DNA from: an uncultured Flammeovirgaceae bacterium
GTDB taxonomy: Bacteria > Bacteroidota > Bacteroidia > Cytophagales > Cyclobacteriaceae
DNA: 9,168 bases
Assembly (NCBI GenBank): GCA_937138955.1
Contig: CAKZPJ010000632.1
Span: 1-9,168, forward strand
Direction: 5' to 3'
How positions within the stretch are numbered: position 1 is the stretch's first letter; the number at the start of each line of letters is the position of its first letter. The translations under genes were made by a program, and so were the position numbers. Below the pieces are notes generated by a model. The model was not told the origin of the DNA, did no database searches, and saw nothing but the letters and a program-made list of their open reading frames with translations. Below, piece after piece: positions 1 through 7,381 of this stretch.

Positions 1-306
1 TGGGCTAAGGTTCGCAACCTCTCCGGTCAAATAATCTTCTCTCATAACGAAATTGTGTTAGCGTGTTTTGGTGTTAGGATGTTATAGTTTTTGAATTTCT
101 AGTTGTGTTAAACATTTCAGAACAAATCCCTGTAGGAACTCGAACACTATAACACCGCACGGCAGCTGATTGAACACCATAACACATCAGTGTGAATGTA
201 CAGAAAATTCCGTACTATCGCAGCAAAAATAATTCATTTTATGCTTTTATTAAGCAAATAATACTTATTAAAGTAATAAACAATACGTAGAAAACTATTC
301 TTCAGT
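1..306. other. Gene-free leader region upstream of apbE
   Basis: No convincing coding region is seen here on either strand. One frame is open from base 2 to a stop at 32-34 and could be the last ten codons of an upstream gene, but that is too short to judge. Bases 53-185 hold a cluster of short related repeats, listed separately. Closer to apbE the DNA becomes very AT-rich and contains two small hairpins in tandem: TGCTT/AAGCA at 242-256 and TACTT/AAGTA at 262-275. Both have five-base stems and no T-run, so they are not good terminators. I found no clear Bacteroidota-type promoter (TTTG and TAnnTTTG), although the apbE promoter most likely lies in this stretch. Confidence 0.6.
53..185. repeat. 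Cluster of degenerate GTGTTA / TAACAC repeats
   Basis: The hexamer GTGTTA occurs at 55-60, 71-76 and 105-110. The first and third copies are extended to TTGTGTTA and lie 50 bp apart. Its complement TAACAC occurs at 150-155 and 180-185, inside a 14-bp direct repeat, GAACACyATAACAC, at 142-155 and 172-185 with a 30-bp pitch and one mismatch. The left group is therefore roughly inverted relative to the right group; for example TGTTATAGT at 80-88 is the exact complement of 146-154. This may be a decayed copy of an intergenic repeat family or a set of protein-binding sites. The sequence alone does not decide between them. Confidence 0.5.
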
Positions 307-1335
307 ATGAATCCCAACCAGAAAAAAAACATAATTTATTCCATCGTCTTGTTAGCCTCAGTGGCTATTACTTGGTGGGTTCGTAATCAACCCGAAGCAG
401 AAACCTCAAAAGATACCTACATTAAGGTACAGGGGAAAACAATGGGAACGACTTATAATATAAAGTATCGAGATGACCAAAGTCGCGACTTAAAACCATC
501 CATTGATTCGCTACTGGAAGTGTTCAATCAATCAGTAAACCATTATTTGCCCGACTCAGAAATTACCCAATTTAACCAGCAAGACACGTTGTACTTTGAC
601 CTACCCTACTTTTACCCGGTGTTGAAGCGTAGCGACGAAATTATGCAAGCTACCAACGGTGCTTTCGATCCCACGGTGGCTCCACTGGTGAACGCTTGGG
701 GGTTTGGTCCGGAAGATCAACGGTTACCAGATAGCACCACCATCGATTCGCTACTGCAACTAGTAGGTTTTGGCAAAATTGATTACACCGAAGAGTACGT
801 TACTAAAAAGGTTACTGATGTGAGTTTAAACTTTAGTGCTATTGCTAAGGGTGGCGGAGTAGATGTAGTAGGAGAATATCTAGATCAACAGGGCGTGGAG
901 AACTTTATGGTAGAAATTGGCGGCGAAGTACTTTGCCGAGGGATAAATGATAAAGGTGAACCGTGGAAGATTGGCATTGATGACCCGAATCGAATTGGGA
1001 ATATGTCGGCAGCGGTAACACTCAGTAATCAGGCAATTGCTACCTCCGGTAACTACCGCAACTACTACGAGGTAGACGGAAAAAAATACGCTCATACTAT
1101 TGATCCTAAAACTGGGCAACAAGTAACCCATTCGGTACTCAGCGTATCAGTTATTGCCGACGATTGTATGACCGCCGATGGCTTCGCTACCGCCTTTATG
1201 GTTTTAGGGTTGGAAGCTACCCAAAAGATTATTGCCCGTAATCCTTCGCTGGAAGTCCTTATCATTTACGATGATAATGGTACTACCAAAACTTTTCAGA
1301 CGAACGGGTTGGAAGATATGGTAGTTAATAGTTAG
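307..1335 (+). CDS. apbE: FAD:protein FMN transferase (ApbE family)
   Basis: Proteins of this family split FAD and attach FMN covalently to a Ser/Thr of target flavoproteins such as NqrC or RnfG, using Mg2+, outside the cytoplasmic membrane. The 342-residue product has a hydrophobic helix at about residues 9-24 without a lipobox Cys, so it is probably a membrane-anchored periplasmic enzyme. Family motifs appear in order: MGTTY (46-50), GAFDPTVAPLVNAWGFG (118-134), NFSAIAKG (175-182), VEIGGEV (202-208), ATSGNYRNYY (245-254), YAHTIDPKTG (261-270) and CMTADGFATA (287-296), whose Asp291 and Thr295 lie in the metal-binding segment. Length is normal and the gene looks intact. It is the first gene of a probable operon with anmK, 4 bp downstream. 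No NqrC or RnfG target is present in this window, so the substrate is unknown. Family assignment is firm. Confidence 0.95.
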   Translation: MNPNQKKNIIYSIVLLASVAITWWVRNQPEAETSKDTYIKVQGKTMGTTYNIKYRDDQSRDLKPSIDSLLEVFNQSVNHYLPDSEITQFNQQDTLYFDLPYFYPVLKRSDEIMQATNGAFDPTVAPLVNAWGFGPEDQRLPDSTTIDSLLQLVGFGKIDYTEEYVTKKVTDVSLNFSAIAKGGGVDVVGEYLDQQGVENFMVEIGGEVLCRGINDKGEPWKIGIDDPNRIGNMSAAVTLSNQAIATSGNYRNYYEVDGKKYAHTIDPKTGQQVTHSVLSVSVIADDCMTADGFATAFMVLGLEATQKIIARNPSLEVLIIYDDNGTTKTFQTNGLEDMVVNS

Positions 1336-1339
1336 GTTT

Positions 1340-2434
1340 ATGAAGGATCAAAAAACGTATCAAGTAATCGGATTAATGTCAGGTACCTCGTTAGATGGGC
1401 TGGATATGGCCTACTGCGAATTTTCACTGGAAGATAATCAGTGGCAATTCAGTATTCCGGTGGCAGAAACGCTGACGTACAATGAGTCGTGGCAACGAAA
1501 GCTACTAAACATAACGGAAGTAAGCGGTGAAGAACTCATCATTACCGATCGGGATTTGGGAGTCTGGATGGGCGAAGCGGTGAAAGCATTTATCAGCAAA
1601 CATCAACTACAGCCAGATTTTATCTCTTCGCACGGACATACCGTTTTTCATCAGCCTGAACGAGGCATTAACTATCAAATGGGCAACCCGTTTGCTATTC
1701 AAGCAATTAGCGGGCAGACGGTTATCAGTCAGTTTCGTAACTACGACGTAGCCATCGGCGGCCAAGGAGCACCATTGGTTCCAGTGGGCGATCAACTGCT
1801 GTTTGGCGGGTACGATGCCTGCTTAAACCTGGGTGGTATTGCCAATCTTTCTACCCAATGGCAAGATAAGCGCATTGCCTACGATATTGGTACGGCCAAT
1901 ATTGTAATGAACTACTTCGCCCAACAACTTGGCCAGCCCTACGATCAAGGCGGACAACTCGCTAAGCAGGGTCAGATAAATCAGTCACTGGTAGATACGT
2001 TCAATCAACTTCCTTACTACCAACAGAGTTTTCCTAAATCACTGGGATACGAGTGGGTACATCGAGAAATAATTCTGCGGATTGAGCAAGCGAATCTTTC
2101 GGTGCAAGATGCTATTGCTACGGTACTAGATCACGCAGCCTATCAAATAGGCCAGGCTTTACGCTCTTTCGCCGAACAGCAAACCAGCTCATTTAAAGTA
2201 CTAGTAACGGGTGGCGGAGCCTTTAATAATTACTTTATGGAAAGTATTCAGCAATATGCTAGCGACAGAATAGAACTGATTGTACCTGACGAGAAGATCG
2301 TGGCCTTTAAGGAAGCTTTAGTATTTGCCCTGCTGGGAGTGCTTCGGGTACGTAACGAAGTAAATTGCCTGCAATCTGTCACCGGTGCTCAATATGATCA
2401 TTCGGCAGGCGTTATCTTTGGGAACATAGACTGA
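1340..2434 (+). CDS. anmK: Anhydro-N-acetylmuramic acid kinase
   Basis: AnmK uses ATP and water to open and phosphorylate 1,6-anhydro-MurNAc to MurNAc-6-phosphate, a cytoplasmic step of peptidoglycan recycling. The 364-residue product is close to the usual family length of about 370. Visible motifs are the N-terminal phosphate-binding MSGTSLDG (13-20), SSHGHTVFHQP (96-106), GGQGAPLVPVGD (140-151), LNLGGIANL (162-170), DIGTAN (182-187) whose Asp182 corresponds by position in the motif to the catalytic base of characterised AnmK, KSLGYEW (233-239), VTGGGAFNNYF (289-299) and a C-terminal SVTGAQYDHSAGVI segment. No signal peptide is present, as expected for a cytoplasmic enzyme. The ATG follows the apbE stop by 4 bp, which suggests co-transcription and perhaps translational coupling. 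No murQ, nagZ or ampG neighbour is visible here. The gene appears intact. Confidence 0.96.
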   Translation: MKDQKTYQVIGLMSGTSLDGLDMAYCEFSLEDNQWQFSIPVAETLTYNESWQRKLLNITEVSGEELIITDRDLGVWMGEAVKAFISKHQLQPDFISSHGHTVFHQPERGINYQMGNPFAIQAISGQTVISQFRNYDVAIGGQGAPLVPVGDQLLFGGYDACLNLGGIANLSTQWQDKRIAYDIGTANIVMNYFAQQLGQPYDQGGQLAKQGQINQSLVDTFNQLPYYQQSFPKSLGYEWVHREIILRIEQANLSVQDAIATVLDHAAYQIGQALRSFAEQQTSSFKVLVTGGGAFNNYFMESIQQYASDRIELIVPDEKIVAFKEALVFALLGVLRVRNEVNCLQSVTGAQYDHSAGVIFGNID

Positions 2435-2442
2435 CTTGTTCA

Positions 2443-3135
2443 ATGAGAAAACTATTTTTATTAGCTGGATTTCTATTTTGCGTTCAGGAACTTCAAGCTC
2501 AAGATAGTTTGGCTACTTACAAAAAGTGGAGTATCGGAGTAAAAGGCGGAGCGTCTTTTTCATTTATTTCTTCCACACAAGAGAATATAACCCGAGAAAG
2601 ACCATTTACCAGAACCAATCAAGGAATAGCCTTCGGCGGGATTATTCGTTATATGACTGAGAAAAACTTTGGTTTACAAATTGAGGCTAATTACGTAGAA
2701 AAGGGTTGGGAGGAGATATTTCGCTCGCTATCCGATCAGGAAAGGCTTGACCCAAGCCGCTTTTATCAAGTTAATCTAAGTTATTTAGAAGTTCCCATCT
2801 TGGCCCACGGCTACTTTGGTAAGCGTAATTTGCGAATCTTTGCTACGTTAGGAATGTACGGTGGGATGTTATTATCGAGCAGCACTCAAACTGCTCCGAC
2901 AGTAGATCCCAATGAAATTACTTACGAATATTTAGTGCCCGAGCAAAATAAATATGATTTGGGAGTACGGGGTGGAGCTGGAGTGGCGGTAGTTACTAAA
3001 ATAGGCACATTCCAGGTGGAAGGTACCTACAGCCTTGGGTTGAATAGTGTACTCGACCGCAACCGAGCACCTATCCCCAGCATTTTGCAAAACAACACCA
3101 TTGTTGGTTCGCTAGGGTATTTGATAAGCTTTTAA
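2443..3135 (+). CDS. Outer-membrane beta-barrel protein, PorT-like family
   Basis: The 230-residue product begins with a typical signal peptide (residues 1 to about 19 or 20, ending LQAQ). The rest is made of alternating beta strands, as in the small 'outer membrane protein beta-barrel' family (PF13568-like) common in Bacteroidota. Family-like segments are WSIGVKGGASFSFIS (about 29-43), the IRYMTEKNFGLQIEANYVEKGW region (about 68-89), YLEVPILAHGYFGKRNLRIF (about 114-133) and LGVRGGAGVAVV (about 173-184). The chain ends in SLGYLISF, with a terminal Phe as expected of a BAM-recognised beta signal. It follows anmK by 8 bp and is probably the last gene of that operon. A direct role in peptidoglycan recycling cannot be read from the sequence; members of this family mostly have unknown functions. 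Confidence 0.85.
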   Translation: MRKLFLLAGFLFCVQELQAQDSLATYKKWSIGVKGGASFSFISSTQENITRERPFTRTNQGIAFGGIIRYMTEKNFGLQIEANYVEKGWEEIFRSLSDQERLDPSRFYQVNLSYLEVPILAHGYFGKRNLRIFATLGMYGGMLLSSSTQTAPTVDPNEITYEYLVPEQNKYDLGVRGGAGVAVVTKIGTFQVEGTYSLGLNSVLDRNRAPIPSILQNNTIVGSLGYLISF

Positions 3136-3209
3136 AGTTCATCTTCCCGAAAACAAATTCGAGATTAACAAGGAGTACTAATTAAAGATGCGGTACGAAC
3201 TTGACTACA

Positions 3210-3320
3210 ATGCCTACAAATAATACTTGGCATTTTGCGACCTTTATCGTAGTATTATCATTAGTGGCGGGGCAAACAGCCAACGCAAATCTTAGCTCCA
3301 AAGAACATGGTAGAGTTTAA
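3210..3320 (+). other. Cryptic 36-codon ORF with signal-peptide-like sequence
   Basis: This short reading frame encodes a polar start (MPTNNTWHF), a hydrophobic core ATFIVVLSLVAG and a TANA-N cleavage-like site, followed by only about ten residues before the stop. Its 3' end overlaps the start of the next gene by 14 bases in another frame. It may be the leftover 5' end of a lost secreted-protein gene, a tiny secreted peptide, or chance. It lacks the usual Lys/Arg near the N-terminus. An even shorter ORF (MRYELDYNAYK, 3188-3223) lies just upstream, preceded by AAGGAG at 3170-3175. I do not claim that either is expressed. Confidence 0.2.
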
Positions 3321-3531
3321 AATACAACTAGAAGAAATTGTTGTAGAGACAATAGGATACGGTGCCATAGAAAACCAGCTACCGGATCTTATTCAAAAAG
3401 CCGTGTTGAAACTTGCCGCGCAGGATATTCTGAAGGATCTATCTAACATAGACCTCGAGAACGACGAAAAATGGCAGTTGTCCAGAGATTTAGCTTGGCA
3501 GCAGGAGAAGCATAAATACCTTACACAATGA
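3307..3531 (+). CDS. Small protein, putative antitoxin to the adjacent PIN toxin
   Basis: I do not recognise the family of this 74-residue protein. It is rich in charged residues, with an amphipathic N-terminal strand-like stretch (MVEFKIQLEEIVVETI), a predicted helical middle (about 23-46) and a Trp/Gln/Lys-rich C-terminal helix (about 55-72). It has no Cys, signal peptide or membrane segment. Its stop codon overlaps the start of the PIN-domain gene (ATGATGA at 3528-3534), the arrangement typical of antitoxin-toxin pairs in which the antitoxin comes first. Assignment as antitoxin therefore rests on context, size and gene order. No ribbon-helix-helix or AbrB-type motif is clear enough to name. 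Confidence 0.6.
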   Translation: MVEFKIQLEEIVVETIGYGAIENQLPDLIQKAVLKLAAQDILKDLSNIDLENDEKWQLSRDLAWQQEKHKYLTQ

Positions 3532-3952
3532 TGATAAACTTCGTTGTAGATGCCAATGTTTGATAAGTATTTTAATTAGTGGTAAGGCCAGCTACCGACC
3601 TATTCTAACCTTCTACCATTTTATACTTCCTGACTTTGCTTTGGTAGAAGTCGACAAGTACAAAAATGTGTTAATAAGCAAAACTAAAATGCAGGAAAAC
3701 GAATTTATGCAGTGGACTCATTTCGTATTTTCTCAATTTACCATTCTGCCACAGTACGTTTTAAGCCAGAAGAGTCTTGAAAAATCAGAGAATCTTCTTG
3801 AAAAGGTAGACGTAAAAGACATCGCCTACGTAGCATTAGCCATGCAATTAGATTTGCCCCTTTTAACCAGAGACAAACCGTTGTACCTAGGTTTGCAGAA
3901 GCAAAAGTTTAAAAAGGTTATATTGTTTGATGAGTTTCTAGCGATGATTTAA
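3528..3952 (+). pseudogene. PIN-domain toxin gene with a one-base frameshift
   Basis: Read from ATG at 3528 (or 3531), the gene starts MMINFVVDANV and then meets TGA TAA at 3561-3566. Reading on from the -1 frame at 3560 gives 130 more residues that continue a PIN domain without a gap (LISILISGKA...). One extra T in the GTTTGATAAG stretch would restore a single product of about 141 residues. The PIN acidic residues are all present: Asp8 in VVDANV before the break, Glu in LVEVDKYK, Asp in VKDIAYVALA and Asp in LLTRDKPLY after it. Intact members are Mg2+-dependent RNases that act as toxins of TA pairs. The family fits the 'PIN family toxin component' group, by the LLTRDKPLYLGL...VILFDEF ending. 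It could be a true pseudogene, an assembly error in a T-run, or, less likely, a shorter protein from TTG at 3560 lacking the first Asp. Confidence 0.75.
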
Positions 3953-4072
3953 TAGGTGTAGAAAGCCAGACAGGTATAGTTCAATCAAAGGCAGTCTTAC
4001 CAATATCCAGTCAATATTACTTTCTACTAACGTTTCGTATTCTAACTGCCTGTCCATTTTACTGACTTACTT

Positions 4073-5308
4073 TCAGCTTTTCGGTACGTACGTCAACTGA
4101 CTAAGGGTATCTTCCTGAAACATCTCCTGGGCGATTCCTTGTAGTTGCGAAGCTGTTATCTTATTTATCTTTTTGTAGAGTGCTTCTAGGTTCTCCAACT
4201 CATACTGGTCAAGCAAGCTACGTCCCATTGCTAACATCAGGCTTTGGTTATTTTCGCTATTCATCGCCATCTGCCCCATCATTTGTTCCTTGGCTCGATG
4301 CAGCTGCATAGTGCCTAATGGCTTTTCCCGCAGTAACTTCAGCTCTTTCAGTGTAACATTAATCGCACGGTTCAACTGCCGAGGTTCGGTTCCAAAGTAG
4401 ATGGCAAATAGACCAGTATCAGTATACGGCTGGTATTCGGCATCAATAGAATAAACTAAACCATGTTTTTCCCGCAGCGTCATACTCAAACGGGTGTTCA
4501 TACTGGGGCCACCTAACAAATTAATTAGCAAATAGAAGGGTAAACTACTATTATCACCCACTGGGTACGCCGTTCTGCCAATAGCACATTGCGCCTGAGT
4601 GAGTGTTCGGGTGCGGGTATCTTGTTGGGGGAGCTGATGAATAAATGGCAGCCGATTACCTTGCCCTGCCAAAGTAGGAACTAAAGCCAGGTATTTTTCA
4701 GCCAAGTGAAACACCTTTTTTGAAGGAAGATTACCCACACAACTGAATATCAGCTTACCAGTATTCATATTGGCCTGCAGGAAATGCTGGAAGTCCTCGC
4801 GGCTAAAGCGGTGAATGGATTCGTTAGTACCTAAAATATTTTTACCCAGCGGATGCTCACCAAATACTACGGCATCGAAATCATCCTGGATAGCGTCCTC
4901 CGGCGAATCGTAGTACATTGACATCTCTTCCAGAATCACACTACGCTCTCGCTCAATCTGCTTCTCAGGAAAAATAGAATCAAACGTAATATCAGCTAAA
5001 AGGTCTAAAGCATTTTCGAAGTGGCGGTCAAGCACTGAGGCATAAAAGCAAATTTTCTCCTTGGTGGTATACGCATTTAACTCCCCTCCTACCGAATCGA
5101 CCCGATTCAGAATATGGTAGGCTTTCCGCTTGCGGGTTCCTTTAAAAGCCATATGTTCCCAAAAGTGGGCGAGGCCTTGCTGTTCTGGCTCCTCATCGCG
5201 ACTGCCAATGTCTAAAATAAAACCACAATGTACTACTTTGGTATGCGTAACTTGATTGTGGGCAATCCGAATACCATTGTTTAAAGTATGTACGTCAAAT
5301 TCTGTCAT
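4073..5308 (-). CDS. M16B-family zinc metallopeptidase (insulinase-like)
   Basis: This is a single-unit M16 peptidase of 411 residues, the usual size for bacterial M16B proteins related to mitochondrial processing peptidase beta. The inverted zinc motif HFWEH (His48, Glu51, His52) is present, with the distal metal ligand in VILEEM (Glu127 or Glu128) about 75 residues later. The C-terminal half carries the family Arg/Tyr segment in TLREKHGLVYS after a glycine-rich NLLGGPSMNTR. All catalytic elements are visible, so an active enzyme is likely. There is no signal peptide, so it is probably cytoplasmic, and the substrate is unknown. I chose the ATG at 5308; a TTG two codons upstream (5314) is possible. 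A weak promoter-like TACGTTAG lies on this strand at 5365-5358. The gene converges with the PIN toxin gene, and the 120 bp between them contain no clear terminator. Confidence 0.93.
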   Translation of the reverse strand: MTEFDVHTLNNGIRIAHNQVTHTKVVHCGFILDIGSRDEEPEQQGLAHFWEHMAFKGTRKRKAYHILNRVDSVGGELNAYTTKEKICFYASVLDRHFENALDLLADITFDSIFPEKQIERERSVILEEMSMYYDSPEDAIQDDFDAVVFGEHPLGKNILGTNESIHRFSREDFQHFLQANMNTGKLIFSCVGNLPSKKVFHLAEKYLALVPTLAGQGNRLPFIHQLPQQDTRTRTLTQAQCAIGRTAYPVGDNSSLPFYLLINLLGGPSMNTRLSMTLREKHGLVYSIDAEYQPYTDTGLFAIYFGTEPRQLNRAINVTLKELKLLREKPLGTMQLHRAKEQMMGQMAMNSENNQSLMLAMGRSLLDQYELENLEALYKKINKITASQLQGIAQEMFQEDTLSQLTYVPKS

Positions 5309-5397
5309 ATTCAATACGCGCTATTCCAATATTTTGGGCAATGAATTAACAAAAAATCTAACGTATTTGTGCAATACGAAGTGAAAATTTGCCATAG

Positions 5398-5418
5398 GCT
5401 AAGCCTGTACAACTTAGC
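5398..5418. promoter_or_regulatory. Candidate operator: dyad in divergent intergenic region
   Basis: GCTAAG and CTTAGC form an exact 6-bp inverted repeat separated by nine bases, with the palindrome TGTACA near its centre. An overlapping 11-bp palindrome, AGGCTaAGCCT, lies at 5396-5406. The site is between the divergent M16 peptidase and TPR-HTH genes, about 40 bp upstream of the candidate promoter of the latter. That is a plausible place for a regulator to bind. The regulator is unknown and chance occurrence is possible. Confidence 0.3.
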
Positions 5419-5458
5419 TATCCTCTCGTAAACTATCGGATGTATCATTAACTAGCCC

Positions 5459-5489
5459 GTTGAGACCAGCCGAAAAAATAGTATCTTTA
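5459..5489 (+). promoter_or_regulatory. Candidate Bacteroidota-type promoter of the TPR-HTH gene
   Basis: GTTG at 5459-5462 and TATCTTTA at 5482-5489 are separated by 19 bases. The Bacteroidota primary sigma consensus is TTTG-N19-21-TAnnTTTG, so each element has one mismatch at a defined position and the spacing is ideal. The start codon is 22 bases after the -7 element, which implies a very short leader. Confidence 0.45.
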
Positions 5490-5511
5490 AAGGCTATATA
5501 TCGCTTATTTC

Positions 5512-7299
5512 ATGAGACACGTAATTCTATCTGTACTTTTCCTTACTACAGCCTTATTAGGCTTCTCCCAAAACCCAACTTCTATCGATAGTTTAGAAAA
5601 TCAGTTAAAAACGGCTACTGATACTACTCAACTACATATTTACCAGCAGCTATATCAGGCTACCATTCATACTGAACCTGAAAAAGCCAAAACGTATACC
5701 GAACATTGGATTCAGTTAGCGCAAGAACTAGACAAACCACAGCAGCAGATCAGCGCGCTACTCGGTTTGGGGCGCTACTATTACGTGCTGGGAAACTTCG
5801 CTCAGGCTATTCATCAGTCGCAACAAGCACTAAATATAGCCCGACCGCTGAAAGATACGGCCCGAATTGCTTCGCTTTACAACGGAATGGGGTACATGAT
5901 ATTTAATCAAGGAAAGTACGGTGAAGCTTTGGATACACTATTTATCGGACTTCGGCTTAATGAAAGTTTACAAGATTCACTGGCTATTCATAAAAGTAAG
6001 TTCAACATCGCGAATGTGTACGTCATGAACGACAACCCTCGCCAAGCATTAAACTATTTTCTGGCTTGTGCTAATTATTTTGAGCAACCGAATCTTTTAG
6101 CCAAGTGCTGGCTTAATTTAGGAGCTACCTACCCCGATATACAACAGTACGACTCATCATTCTACTATTATCAGTTGGCTTCCGATTATTACAAATCTCA
6201 AGATGATGACTATCACTTAGCCAAAGTGCTGGATGGACAGGGGCAGAATATGCTAGATCAGCAGGAGTACCAAGCGGCAATAACGTATTATCAGCAAGCC
6301 CTTCAGCTTAATGAAGCAATAGAAAGCCAACATGGTATCGCCCTCAACTACCGAGACCTTGGAACAGCGTTTACTCAGCTAGGACAATTTGAGCGAGCAC
6401 TAGACTACTTAAATAAAGCAGTAGAGTTATCTCAAGAAATAGACGCTCCGCAAGAACTCATGACTCACTACGAAGCATTAGCCGAAACTTACGCTACCCA
6501 GGGAAATTACGCTCAGGCGTATGACTACCGATTAAAATACTTTGAAATTTACCAGGAAGTATACAACCAGGAGAAGGAACAGCAGATGGCTGAACTAGAA
6601 ACTGAGTACGAACTTGATAAAAAAGAAAAAGCGATAGCCCTGCAAGCTCAGGAAATTGAACTCCTAGCGCAGCAAAACACCATTGCTGGTTACCAGCGTT
6701 GGGGGTTAATTGTTGGCTTTCTACTGACTGCTGCACTGGCCGGGGTTTGGTACAACCGGCAGCGATTAAAGCATCAGCAAGAGCGTAAACTTCTAGAGAA
6801 GGATCAGCTACTTTCTCAAGAAAGAATAAGAAGTTCTGAGTTGGCCCAACAACAACTCCGGCAAGAACTAGACTTTAAGAATCGGGAGCTTACTACCCAC
6901 GCGCTGCATCTGGGGCAAAAAACCGAACTGCTGGAAGAGGTAAAAGATAAGATTAATGACATTTGGGCAGTAGCTAATCCCCGCAGCCAAACCGAATTGA
7001 AACAACTAAAGCAACTCATTCGGGGCGACCAGATGATTGAAAACGACTGGAACTCTTTCATTCAGCACTTTAAGGAGGTACACCCTGACTTTAGTCAAAA
7101 GTTATCGACCGTGGCCAGCGAACTTACTTCCAACGAAATTCGCCTGGCCATGATGCTTAAGATGAACCTCAGTTCCAAGGAGATTGCCTCACTAGTTAAT
7201 ATCTCGCCCGAAGGAGTAAAAAAGGCTCGCTATCGGCTGCGCAAAAAGCTCAATATCACCTCCGAAGAAAACATTCAGGAGTATATTCTTCAGATGTAG
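5512..7299 (+). CDS. TPR membrane protein with C-terminal LuxR-like HTH
   Basis: The 595-residue product has a signal peptide (about 1-19), then about seven tetratricopeptide repeats (roughly 82-110, 119-150, 160-190, 197-227, 237-267, 275-307 and 316-347). A Glu/Gln-rich coiled coil follows (about 350-392), then one membrane helix (about 397-413), a second coiled coil (about 418-485) and a C-terminal HTH (about 537-582). The HTH includes LTSNEIRLAMMLKMNLSSKE and SPEGVKKARYRLRKKL, similar to LuxR/response-regulator DNA-binding domains. This architecture is common in Bacteroidota and is thought to place a protein-binding TPR region in the periplasm and the DNA-binding region in the cytoplasm, giving a one-component membrane regulator. 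No kinase or receiver domain is present. Targets are unknown; the outer-membrane/cytolysin gene pair just downstream is an obvious candidate by position. It has its own promoter candidate and lies divergent to the M16 gene. Confidence 0.88.
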   Translation: MRHVILSVLFLTTALLGFSQNPTSIDSLENQLKTATDTTQLHIYQQLYQATIHTEPEKAKTYTEHWIQLAQELDKPQQQISALLGLGRYYYVLGNFAQAIHQSQQALNIARPLKDTARIASLYNGMGYMIFNQGKYGEALDTLFIGLRLNESLQDSLAIHKSKFNIANVYVMNDNPRQALNYFLACANYFEQPNLLAKCWLNLGATYPDIQQYDSSFYYYQLASDYYKSQDDDYHLAKVLDGQGQNMLDQQEYQAAITYYQQALQLNEAIESQHGIALNYRDLGTAFTQLGQFERALDYLNKAVELSQEIDAPQELMTHYEALAETYATQGNYAQAYDYRLKYFEIYQEVYNQEKEQQMAELETEYELDKKEKAIALQAQEIELLAQQNTIAGYQRWGLIVGFLLTAALAGVWYNRQRLKHQQERKLLEKDQLLSQERIRSSELAQQQLRQELDFKNRELTTHALHLGQKTELLEEVKDKINDIWAVANPRSQTELKQLKQLIRGDQMIENDWNSFIQHFKEVHPDFSQKLSTVASELTSNEIRLAMMLKMNLSSKEIASLVNISPEGVKKARYRLRKKLNITSEENIQEYILQM

Positions 7300-7381
7300 T
7301 TTTTAAAATTTTTTCGGTTATACCTTATAAATATTCCTTTTGTAACATTTAATTTATATATTTTTTATTTAAATAGTTATG

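Noticed and set aside
1..34. 3' end of an upstream coding gene (frame 2, ending at TAA 32-34)
   Set aside because: Only about ten codons are visible (GLRFATSPVK), too few to support a gene.
3556..3566. Programmed ribosomal frameshift in the PIN gene
   Set aside because: AAT GTT TGA offers no good tRNA re-pairing in the -1 frame and no stimulatory hairpin is obvious; a one-base deletion or read error is simpler.
3966..4055. Inverted repeats between the convergent PIN and M16 genes (AGGCAGT 3989-3995 / ACTGCCT 4045-4051; GACAGG / CCTGTC) as a bidirectional terminator
   Set aside because: The arms are only 6-7 bp, are separated by about 50 bases or more, and have no adjacent T-run, so a functional terminator cannot be supported.
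6494..6736. Minus-strand ORF inside the TPR-HTH gene, and similar ones at 880-1131, 1607-1795, 6816-7061, 7915-8118 and 8438-8671, plus the plus-strand frame at 5706-5906
   Set aside because: All lie inside well-supported genes in other frames and show no family resemblance, so they are shadows.
7300..7380. AT-rich run after the TPR-HTH gene as an intrinsic terminator or promoter
   Set aside because: There is no GC stem before the T-runs. TTTG at 7339-7342 has only poor TAnnTTTG partners, at spacings of 14, 16 or 23, so neither call can be fixed.
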